Program-made: the position numbers and the translations under genes
Part shown: positions 24,006 through 34,300 of the stretch, in pieces
Position numbering within the stretch: position 1 is the stretch's first letter
How the letters are laid out: the number at the start of each line of letters is the position of its first letter
Notes under the pieces: model-generated
Database searches by the model: none
Seen by the model: the letters and a program-made list of their open reading frames with translations, nothing else
Told to the model about the DNA's origin: nothing
NCBI GenBank assembly: GCA_963978895.1
Contig: OZ022239.1
Span: 31,119,906 to 31,183,905, forward strand
Direction of reading: 5' to 3'
Length of the DNA: 64,000 bases
Origin: Erpobdella octoculata
Taxonomy: Eukaryota; Annelida; Clitellata; Hirudinida; Erpobdellidae

Positions 24006-24879
24006 CAGGAGCGTAGCTAGGGGGCGGGGGGGCGAGCTGCCCCGGGCGCCATCCTGGGGGGCGCCGAAGAGGAAGATACAGTATATTCATGCTAGACTAA
24101 CTCTCTCTCAAAGTTTGCGTAAGATGCAAGAAAAACAGTAGTTTCCTTCCTTGCATCAGGATGTCGTCCACAGTCTAGCTGTATATCTGCTGCTTCAGTC
24201 CATTTAGTTGTTCTGCAGCATCAAACTTGTTAGGTTCTTAGGAAGGGAGAGAGCCATGTCACTCATGTGTTTCATTTCAAACCCACCAGCCACAATCTAG
24301 GCACAGATCTCCGGCTCAGGCAAGGTGGAACTTGGTGACCCCTTCATGCTCCAGCCACCAGTCATTTCACATCGTTGACGTAGAGCCAATGTTTTGAAAG
24401 CTGCTCTTGCTATCTAGAACGTCTGTGCCCTGTGCAGCACACCTCCTTTATGACATCAAGTTTATGACACACAGCCTAAGGACCATATTTAATTTCATCA
24501 GTGTGTGCATTTATTGACATTTATTTATTACATTTATTCTCACTGAGTTTTGTGGAATTTTAAAAAATTTATTTCTGTTCTTTACGGTATTTTAAATAAA
24601 ATTTTTGCTTGCCGCATTTTTTTTCAAATACTGATCGCGAAAAGATGGCGCCAAAACGCACGCATATAAACCTACACTTTTAGTTCTTAAGAGAACGGCA
24701 AAAGTATGAACGAAGTAAACATCGAATCTTTTTCTCAACAAAAGTCAAATGATAAGAACAATAGGACACGTAATGTAATAAAAAAAAGATAAGACAGAAC
24801 ACTCACGAACAAAAACCAGAGGGGGGGCGCAAAATTTATAGTTTCGCCCCGGGCGCCAAAAACCCTCGCTACGCCTCTG
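24006..24879. mobile_element. hAT MITE (CAGRGGCGTAGC termini) nested in the hAT element
   Basis: The left end is CAGGAGCGTAGCTAGGGGG. The right end, inverted, is CAGAGGCGTAGCGAGGG. Both ends carry a gccccgggcgcc block. Near-perfect 8-bp duplications flank it, and it contains no coding sequence. It splits the host transposase between CVDR and the LVEDYAEDIDENLY segment. Confidence 0.87.
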
Positions 24880-25452
24880 GTTGGCCGTCGAATCTGGTGG
24901 AAGACTACGCAGAAGACATTGACGAAAATTTATATGCAGAAATCGAACATCTACATCTTTATTTGAAAGATCATTTCAATACTCAAGTTCCTCAATTGTC
25001 CCGTTTCAATTTGTACAAACTTATTAAAGAAAAACAAATGGAGGCTGCATTTCCTAATACCGAGATAGTTCTGAGAATTTTCATATGTTTCATGATATCT
25101 AACTGCTCTGGAGAGGTCATTTTCAAAATCAAAATTAACGAAAAATGATTTGCGATCAACTTTGTCACAAAAAGCATTAAATAATATTATCAAGTAGTGC
25201 TGACAAAATGAAGTCGATTGATTTTGAATCATTGGTTAACGATTTTGTTGATGAAAAATACAGAAAAAAGATTATGTAGATTGCAAACAATATTTTTTAC
25301 AAATTGAAATAAAATCTTGAATTATATTAGGTACAGTTGTAATATATTTTTGAATTTAAAAGCTTAGCAATAATTTTTATTTTTCAAAATGGAGCCTCAC
25401 ATTTTTGTTGGCCTAAGGCCCCCAAAATTGTAAATCCGGCCCTGGTTACACT

Positions 25453-26756
25453 CCCCAGGACCGGCATGTTAGCTACGGCCCTGCTAGAGGGGGAATGTGT
25501 AGTCGTCATTTTTTCATAAATTCTTGCGGCGCAACCGCCCCGCCATAACAGAAAAGAGGATGGGTATTCGGAAGTACATTTTCCAGAAAATTTATAACTT
25601 TTCCATTAATTATTTTATTTTAAATTATTTTAAAAAATCCCAGGGGTTGGCAAGTCGGCACGACCCCGATCCCACTACCCAATAACTCCCCCTGCCTCCC
25701 ATAACCAAAAAGGGGATGGGTAGTAAGAGGTACATTTTCAAAAAAAAATTATTTCGTTTAACATTTTTTCCCTAAAATCCTTGTGGTGGGCGACTCCCCC
25801 AACCCCCCCCCCCCCATAACCGGTTTCTCAAACTTCATATTTATTTATTTTGTATACAGATTTTTTCGAAAGTATTTGCGGGGCAATCTCCTCTGGCCCC
25901 GATAAACGAAAGAGGGATGGGTTGTCATAGGTATATATTTCCAAAAAAATTCTAGAACATCATTATTTATTTTATATGATAAATTTTTTTAAATCATTTA
26001 TTTGTTTAATCTGTTCGGTTTGAAAAGTTTGCCTGAAGAAATGAATTTAATAGAAATTGAGACGAAATTAGTTGAATTTGTGAGTTTTTATTTTATTTTA
26101 AGGGCTTTGTTTTTTTATACTTACAAGACAAAATAAAATCGGTTCAAAAAGTATTTCAAATTGTTTTAACTAATGTGTTTAAAAAAATTTATTACTAATT
26201 ACTCAACAATGCAGAGAATGATGAAAGAAACACGAGCTGTAGTGGAAATGTGATAAATAGCAATATGGATAAAGAGAATAATTCTGAAGATCAACTTGAA
26301 CAAAGCTCTTCTGATGATCAAACGTCCAAGCCAATTTTTTTTAAATTTCAAAGCTCTTCTAATGTGTTTGAGTTTTTCTTTTTTCTACCCGATGCAACTG
26401 CTAGACGTCTTTGGTTGTTTTAGATTGAAATTGAAAGAACTCTTTCTTATTTCAAAAATATATCTGGTGATAATTTACAAATTTGTATTGCCAGGTTTGT
26501 TTTGGTTCTGTATTCTCTTTTTCTATCACAATAATTAAAATTGAATTTATAATCATTGATTTAGTATAAAAAATTTTATTCAGCAACTTTTTGCTGAGAA
26601 TTTTGCTGGGTGTGGTGTTTTAATTGATCAAATCTGTGACTTTTAAACAATTTCTGTTAATTTAAAAATTGAAAATAAATATAATTTATATTTCGATGTT
26701 GAGATAGAACCTTACTGAAACATTGGTTGCCTCCTACTTTGGTGCATTTCCACGAC
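25453..26756. other. Gene-free region with decayed GC-containing repeats
   Basis: Three diverged copies, about 170 bp apart, of a segment with gaaaagaggatgggta, a following ggtacattttc and a C-rich run lie at about 25540-25965. Further right, 26215-26540 contains shifted frames with an acidic ENNSEDQLEQSSSDDQ-like stretch. It may be a transposase relic but was not identified. Confidence 0.45.
25540..25965 (+). repeat. Three diverged tandem repeats of about 170 bp
   Basis: Each copy has ccataac or gataaac, aagaggatgggt and a tacattttc-like segment followed by an AT-rich part. Confidence 0.55.
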
Positions 26757-26945
26757 AGAGGCATTTTATATAGCGCCTCTTCCACAGCTCAGAAGCGCTG
26801 TTCTTTTACATGCCCCACGGAGAGAAACGATTTTACTCGCTAAGTTTTCCGTTGACATGGGCTACTAGGCAGTGAGTGTGAGTCGAACAGTGAAGTTTTC
26901 ACATTCAAGGCTAACACTCTACCAACTCAGCTAACCTAGTACATT
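26757..26945 (-). mobile_element. tRNA-derived SINE with an L2-type 3' tail
   Basis: Read on the minus strand, the head has an A box (TAGCTGAGTTGG) and a B box (GTTCGACTC) about 35 bp apart, as in tRNA-derived RNA polymerase III promoters. The 3' end reads cgcttctgagctgtgg then aagaggcgctatataaaat. This is the same tail as the local L2-like LINEs (ggcgctatataaat at 30212 and, inverted, near 260). It does not fold as a full tRNA and lacks a proper acceptor stem. Confidence 0.75.
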
Positions 26946-28229
26946 AGATTAAAAAATATTTCTACCTAATTAAATTCATACTTAAATAAAAAACATACTC
27001 GATTGGAAATTGCGCACTGGCTCAAAGCGGTCTAAGTGCACAATTCCTGGGGCCCTGAGTTGCTCAGCCGATTGGACGAGACGCCTTGATTTGTTTGGCC
27101 ACGAACACACTCGAAGATAATATTGGAGTGGCTTTCCTATTTGGACCGCTCTAATTATGTACTTTGCTGTTAGAAATAAGAATTACATTCAGCTAAGCTA
27201 ATCGTTTGTATAATGAAATGATGAACAATGATAAACAAACTCACGGTCCATCCGTGTGAGTGAGCTGCAACGATGCAAGTTCTAGACAGCAAGTGTTCCA
27301 GACAAAAAGCAAACCCCAGCCACTGCTAATACGAGTTCCAGACAGCAATAATCGAATAATCAAGGAAACCCCAAGGCCCAAAAAAATGAACTCCCAACAA
27401 CAAATTTACGAGAGTCAACTTATAACTGTTATTTAAAGTAGAAATAAAAATATTGTTGTTAATAAACAAATAGAAAAGAGATTATACTCCAAGTTTATAC
27501 AAATTACAAATTTCGAAAACTAGACGGAAACTAGATTGTAAATGTTGATAAACGAATCGTATCGTGTTAAAGACCGCGGTCGCTAAACAGGTGTTCTGGA
27601 TTGTTTAAAGTTTAACGTCTATCTTTTTCAGCTACGAAACAAAAAAAATCAAGATAAATTAAAAAATTAATTTTTAAAAAGAAATAACGTTAAAAATTGT
27701 TTCATATATAAAAAACAAATGAAAATAAATTTTGTGACGAAAAATTAGTTTAACGAAATTTGATAAACTTGAAAAAAGAAATAAAACTAATGTAATAAGT
27801 TACGCCTGTAGTGTAGGATAAATAATTTATGGAGTTTGATCATCGACCCGATTAATTGTAAACATTTACGGTAAATGCCACACAATTTGATTTTAACAGT
27901 TGTAACAGTTGTGATTGACGGAGATGATGTTGCCGGTCTTTATTTATAAAAAATAATTAATTTTTATTCGTCAATTTCATTTTTTTATGAGCAAGTAATT
28001 AAATTATCGCTTCTAATCATCTAATCTGTTTCTAATCCGAGTTAAAAACTGGTTTTAACAAACATCAGATATAATTTAAAAAGTGATTTATTTATTGTCA
28101 TTACATTTTTGCTGCTTTCCCGTTTTCAGTAACTATTTGAATTCTCTTTCTAAGTTAAAAACTGATTTTTGATAGAACAGTCCAAGTTTTTGTTTTTAGT
28201 TATTGAATATACAAAGCCATAATAAAAGT
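26946..28229. other. Gene-free region
   Basis: AT-rich, with only short open frames. I see no gene, RNA fold or clear repeat. Confidence 0.5.
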
Positions 28230-30245
28230 CTTTCAGTCCGGCCGCGGTAAACGTACAATCTATTTCCCCGGCGTCGCAAAATTGCTATTGTCTCGGCGGA
28301 GGACCAAAGCTCACAACAACACACGCAGACATACAAGCTCTTTCCATGTGATCCAATTGAGCTCTTCGACCAATTCTCGCTCTCTTTGGCGCAATCTAAA
28401 CAAGATTCTCCATACCACCACTGAACATAATAGTCTCGATGACAACAACTGCAAGATGCTTGTCAACTCCTTCAGCAACCATTTCATAAATAAAATAAGT
28501 AACATTCATCAAAATATAAAACAACGTTTGTCATCTCCTGCTCACTCACTTCTGTCATATGCAACCAGAGTCATTCCCTGTCACAACATACATTCTCTCC
28601 AACCAATAACCGCATCTGACGTAAAGACAATCATTAAAAGCTCATGCAACAAAACTTCTCCTCTCGACCCTTTCCCACATCAAGTTTTAATTAATTGCTC
28701 GGATACACTCTCCATCATCATATCTAACTTAATCAACCTTTCTTTTGAAGAAGGTCACTTTCCAAAGTCATTCAAAACAGCACAAGTCTTGCCACTCTTA
28801 AAAAAACCCCATCTCGATATCTCTGACCCAGGTAACTTTCGCCCCATTTCCAACCTTTCTACCATCTCTAAAATCATTGAACGTGCTGCTCTAAAGCAAC
28901 TCCAACCGCATATTACTTCCAACCCTAATTACTCTCCTTTCCAATCAGCGTACCGATGCACCTTTTCCACTGAAACTGCCTCACTAAACATCTTTGATCG
29001 TGTCTTCCACTCTTGCAACTCAAAAGAAGCCACTATGATTGCTGGACTTGACCTGTCAGCTGCCTTCGACACCATTGATCATTCCATCCTACTTCAACGA
29101 CTAAAAGATGACTTCGGCATCAACGGCTTAGCCCTCTCTTGGTTAACATCTTACCTCACTGGTCGCTCACAATTTGTTAAACTTGAAGATCACTCATCTC
29201 CTACTGTTCAGCTCACCCATGGTGTTCCTCAGGGCTCCGTCCTAGGGCCACTCCTTTTTACCTCCTATATATCTCCTATAGCCAATTTATTATCCTCCCA
29301 CAATGTTGCTTACCACCAGTACGCTAATGACACACAGCTCTTCATACCCATCAGCCCCAAAGATCCCATTGACCTTTCTTCCAGAATCAATAGACTTACT
29401 TCATGCATACAGGCTGTAGAAACATGGTTCCTACATAACAATCTCCAGTTCAACACATCAAAAACCGAAGTATCCATCTTAGGCTCACATCATCTTATCA
29501 ATTCGCTCTCATATCAAATCAATCAATCTTGACCATGATCTCGTTCATCTCTCACCATCCCTGAAAATACTTGGCGTCACTATAGATAATAAACTAACAT
29601 TTTCTAATTACATCACTAGCGTCATCAAGTCTTGCAACCACCACCTGAGGGCCATACGCCACCACAGGCCATTTCTCACTATGGAGCTTGCTTCTACGCT
29701 TGTACGTTGCCTTCTCCTGTCAAGAATTGATTACTGCAATTCTCTCCTTCACAATAGCACCCAGCAACAGTGCGCGCGACTTCAGCGGACCATGAATAGG
29801 GCAGCCAGAATCGTCCTGAACGTCGATAATTCAAAAGGCACATGTCACCAATCCTCTGTCAATAACCTCATTCGTCTTCACTGGTTACCTATCACTCACC
29901 ACATTTCGTTCAAGATCGCTCTCCTCACTCACAAAACACTCACTACTTCATCACCCCCATATCTTCGCTCCCTACTAGATATCAGGAAAACTGGCAGATG
30001 TCTCCGCTCTTCTGCAGCTCCTCTTCTCCAGCAACATCACACCTCTAACAATATTTCAAGGCGTGCCTTCCGTCATGCAGCGCGCTGTGTGTGGAATTCA
30101 CTACCTCCCGACATAAGAGCTACTGAGTCGACGTAACTTTTCAAGAAGAAATTAAAAACTTATTATTTTTAAATATTTTCGGGGACTTTCGAAAGCGCCT
30201 CAGCTAATCTTGGCGCTATATAAATACACTTATTATTATTATTAT
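28230..30245 (+). mobile_element. 5'-truncated L2-like LINE with mutated catalytic box
   Basis: The plus strand encodes the end of the linker and the reverse transcriptase: CNKTSPLDPFPHQVL, FRPISNLSTISKIIERA, LDLSAAFDTIDHSILL, HGVPQGSVLGPLLF. The catalytic box reads YANDTQLF, that is YAND where YADD is needed. The frame shifts near 29530 and continues at 29681-30136 with LLSRIDYCNSLLH, LHWLPITHHISFKIALL and a WNSLPPDIRAT block. The 3' end is GGCGCTATATAAATACACTT followed by (ATT)n. The endonuclease is missing. Dead copy. Confidence 0.9.
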
Positions 30246-30984
30246 TATTATTATCATCTATTCTGCTAGCCAGTTGCGCAGTTGGTCCCCCTTTATTGTT
30301 TTCTGCTTACCCAACTATTTCTGGCTTTCTCCTAAATTATTCTAGTCTCTGATTTTGGTGGTTCTGGAAAATATTCATAAACAAGTAAAGATAAAAAATA
30401 AATTTAAAAAAAAAGCTTTTATTTGCCTCTTTATCTGAGTCAACGAACTAAAATTTTTGAATCTAAAGCAACCGTTATGCTCAATCTTGTTAATTATTTT
30501 GGACCTCTGGCGACTTATAAATAAACATACATACTGTTTAATTATTTTGGACCTCTGGCGACTTATAAATAAACAACTTATGCTTGCAAAAAATCTCGGC
30601 CCGTTCTGGCTCGCCTTAATTTAAGGCTTGGACCAGCCCGTTTAAAAACCCTAAAAATCAAGGCCTGACCTGGCTCGGGCAGTATTCTATTGTGTCTCGT
30701 TCTATTACTTACAAAGTTTTCCATTGTTATATTAGTTATTTTACTGTGAATGGTTCAATTTGTCACTTAAGGTGACTAATGAATATGAGACGTTAAAACC
30801 CTACAATGTTGACTTAATAGGAACAGGTTCAACTAGCTTGTGCACCTTCTTTATCTTTAGTTTTAGTTTTATCTAGATTTATTCCAGTAGAGTGTTCTGT
30901 TTGTTGCAATTTTTCTTATGTTTTCATGATCTCAAATACTTTTAATTTAAAGTTACAGCTATTTTTATATATTAAAGATAGAAA
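30245..30984. other. Intergenic, upstream of SKIC3
   Basis: This holds a roughly 55-bp tandem duplication containing ggacctctggcgacttataa (about 30478-30575) and a fragment (30590-30690) of the GC-rich segment from the 9-13 kb tandem repeat. The promoter of SKIC3 presumably lies in the last few hundred bases, but I can point to no definite element. Confidence 0.5.
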
Positions 30985-31275
30985 ATGGATAGTAAAAGAA
31001 TTAAAGGCCTGCTCAAATTAGCCAACAAGCTTGTGCTGGAGAAAAAGTTTGAAGAAACCATTGAAATATGTAATGTACGTGGTTTTTTGATATACGTGTA
31101 TTGAACACATCAAAAAAGATATATCTACTAGTAGTAGTAGTAGTAGTAGTAGTAGCAGTAGTGGTACGTGGTTTTTTGATATACGTGTATTGAACACATC
31201 AAAAAAGATATATCTACTAGTAGTAGTAGTAGTAGTAGCAGTAGTAGTAGTAGTAGCAGTAGTAGTAGTAGTAGC

Positions 31276-31329
<54 letters not shown>

Positions 31330-34300
31330 CGTTGTAGTAGAAGTAATAGTAGTAGTAGAACATTTGTAGGGCACACTCTTGTGTAAAATATTAGTATATG
31401 ATATGCTAATATGTTTTCAGGAGATTCTTGCTGCAGACGAGCGAAACTACATGGCTCTCACATTTCTCGGGGCAGCTCAAGATGGAGAAGGGAAGTACCT
31501 GGAAGCGCTGAAGTCATACAAGCTGGCTGTCGAAGTTGATTCCAGTCAGCAGCTTGCTTTGCAGGTAGTTTTTGTTGTTGCTGCAGTATGGTGATTGTTG
31601 GTGGTAGTGGTTGCAAACTTTTTATAGACATTTTGAATTGCAACAAATGTTGTTGTTCAGCTTGCTTTGCAGGTAGGTTTTTTTGGTACAGTTTGGTAGT
31701 TGTTGGTGGTAGTGGATGGTGCAGTATGGTTGTAGTTGTTGATGCAGTTAGGGAGATAGTTGTTAGTGCATTATCTGGTTGTTATAATAGTTGCTGCTGG
31801 TGATGTTCTTTTTAGGGTGACTGTGTTTCTTGTAGTTGCTATGGTGTTAGTTGTGATTGTGATATTTATTCAGTGTTTTCATTATTTTCAGTTATTAAAA
31901 AGTATTTATTTTAGAACAAAAGGAGTTAGTTGAAAAGGTTGCAAATGTTTTATAGACTTATTTTTTAGAATTGCAACAAATGTTGTGAATGCGATTCCGA
32001 TATCGATGGATTAGCATTTGAGATTATAATTCATACTGTTGGAATTCAAAAAATGATTAGGATAAATTTTTTTAAATAAATTTCTTTATATTAAAATTAA
32101 TTAAATAATTACAAAATCAAATATTTACAGGGACTGTCCAAATTATACGAAAAAGATGAACGTGTCATAAAAGATTCTGCTGAGTTTTTCCTGACGGTGT
32201 TTGAACGTCTGGATGCATTCTTAAAAAAGTGGATTTTTCGATTTAAAGATTAATTGTCTTAATACTTGTATTTGGTGATATATTTCTTTTTTATGAATCA
32301 GAAGATTTTTTGTCATTTTATGTTTGAGAAAATAAACATTTAATTTTTATTTAGAACTTTTTATTTTATCTGACTGTTTTTTTAAGTCACTTTTCAATCG
32401 TTTTGAACTGATCTGGTGTTATTTTGTTCTAAGTCATGCATGATATTTATATATCGATACATATATAATAGTCATATAATCAAGTGAATATCGTTTAAAA
32501 CATAAAAAACCAGTGATACCGAAAAGAGACTGGCGAACTTGATCAAACACTGTCGACTGCTCTTGAGCCTCGGAAACCTGGACTCTGCACTAGAAGTCAT
32601 GAGTGCAGCAACTGCTACAACAAAAGACTCTGGCTTGGATCCACGTCGGCTCTACGACATTCTTTTTGATGATCGCAAAGTCTTTTCCGTGGCTGAATGC
32701 CGTCGTGCGGATTTGGTAAAATAATTATACTTTTATCAATTGAGGTTTTGAAATCATTAAATATAATTTAGTTACCATATTTATAATTATTGATTGAATG
32801 TTAATTAAACTGTTATATAGATTGTTTTTGTTATTTTCATTAAATTAATTAAATAAGTTAGGTTAATTTCATTAAATTAAATTAATTAAATAAAGTAGGT
32901 TAATTTCATTAAATAAATTAAATAAATATTTGTTGTTAATTGTGTTGCATCAATCAGCTGATGAAAGCTGCCAGGATCGTGTCTGAGGACGTCGACTCCG
33001 AAACAAACAAGAGAGAGCTTGCGTGGGCGACTTACGTCGAATGCCGCGTCAAGGTATTGCGTGTCGTTGCTCGGGATTTTCCGATTTTTCTAATTCGTCA
33101 GCTTGTTGTTTTTTATGTTCTTGTTTGACTTTAAATTTCTTTGTTTTCTATGTTCATATTTGCATTTAAATTTCTTTGTTTTCTACGTTCATGTTAGAAT
33201 TTTAATTTTGAAAGTTTAAAAGTGATTCGGATTTTCTTTGCATCTCATTTGTCAGTTCGCTAGATGAGGGGGCGTTTGCTTCAAACTTTTGTTTGATTCG
33301 TCATTTTTATTAAAATAAGATGTTTTCTTAAGATGGGATCTTCTGAAGTTGAGCTCTGGACTTTAAACAGCAAAGACTGCCCTGTTCCCACCTGTCGCTA
33401 CAGGAATGAATTGCTCGTCAAGATCTACCTAGACACCTATCCAGGTATGCCCTCTATTATTTGTCGTCTATAATTATAAGTGTGCAAATTAAGATTCAAG
33501 TCGAAAAGCTTGTTGAACTCTCCGTGTTGTTTAGTTTAAAAAACAAAGCAGTTGCCATGGTTACACACAAACAGCAAACATTTCTGAGTCTTAGTTCTAC
33601 ATTTGTGTTGTTGTTGTTTGTTGATGTTTGTTTTACATTGTTTTTTCTCTAAATTTAACCCTAAATTTTGATGTAGCAGAAAATTATAAATTCGATATAA
33701 AATATAATATAGCTAACATAATTATTATTATTCAGTGTTGGAAAAAGTACTGTGTTTCAGTACTTAAGTAAAAGTACAAGTAACGCCTCAAAAAGTTACT
33801 TAAGTAAAAGTAAAAGTATTTGCTAAAAAATGTACTTAAGTAAAAGTAAAAAGTAACAGCACTTTAAAGTTACTTTTAAAGTAAAAAGTAAAAGTACTGA
33901 AGCCGCTTTTTGTAATGGTTATTCGTCAATCATCTAACTCTATTTTAACATAATTCCATAGTCTTTCAAACACTACTGCGTTGATAAAACTGATAAACTA
34001 ATTACTAATTGGTAACACGCAAACTAATGAAAAAATTCTATTTTTACGTGCCTTTTTGTCAATTTTTCGTATTTCGATACATGCGCTGGATGCACGCGTA
34101 TCACGTGTTTCTTCAAGTTTGACGGAGAATTGTGGAATGCTAAACACATAATTACTTTACTTTAGGTTTGCCCAGCAAGCATGTGAATCTGAATGTTTTA
34201 GCTTCCATCGATTGAAATCTGAACATTTTAACTAAATATGGCCATGGGCGTTCTTTATTAAGTTCATTGTTGTTACGCGCCTATCATCGCCACCACTGCT

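Larger units (their letters stand above)
20815..25200 (+). pseudogene. hAT transposase, ZMYM1-like (TTF zinc finger, DUF4371, dimerisation domain), broken
   Basis: In order: a lysine-rich N-terminus from the ATG at 20815; a TTF-type zinc-finger region at 21028-21498 (NREWLIYSSALGCVFCFVCK, GHENSSNHRKA); DUF4371 with the catalytic-core text YYGLSVDSTPDVSHKNQLC, CRSQSYDNASNMTGKY and PCSGHSLNLVGEAA (22000-22440); LSNTRWSGHADSV (22548-22590); and a C-terminal dimerisation segment near 25060-25160. Lesions: a stop at 21019, the insert at 21548-21795, a TGA just after AFRG (about 21860), the LINE insertion after NIINNLTT, the MITE insertion after KLKICVDR, and a frameshift within the C-terminal SGERSFSK-type motif at about 25115. 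It once catalysed cut-and-paste transposition of its own element and cannot be functional now. Confidence 0.88.
20169..25444 (+). mobile_element. Autonomous-type hAT transposon (ZMYM1/DUF4371-like), inactivated by nested insertions
   Basis: Termini are CAGGGCCGGATTTA and its exact inverse TAAATCCGGCCCTG, flanked by 8-bp near-identical duplications, which defines a hAT element of 5,276 bp. Its coding region spans about 20815-25200. Three later insertions interrupt it: a short AT-tailed insert (about 21548-21795), a LINE 3' fragment (about 23032-23890) and a hAT MITE (24006-24879). Hence only about 3.3 kb belongs to the original element. Confidence 0.9.

Noticed and set aside
26880..26945. Functional tRNA gene
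   Set aside because: A and B boxes are present, but no complete cloverleaf; the sequence runs on into a LINE-type tail, so it is a SINE.
31018..31376. 118- and 82-codon frames on the minus strand
   Set aside because: Translations of (AGT)n in intron 1 of SKIC3.
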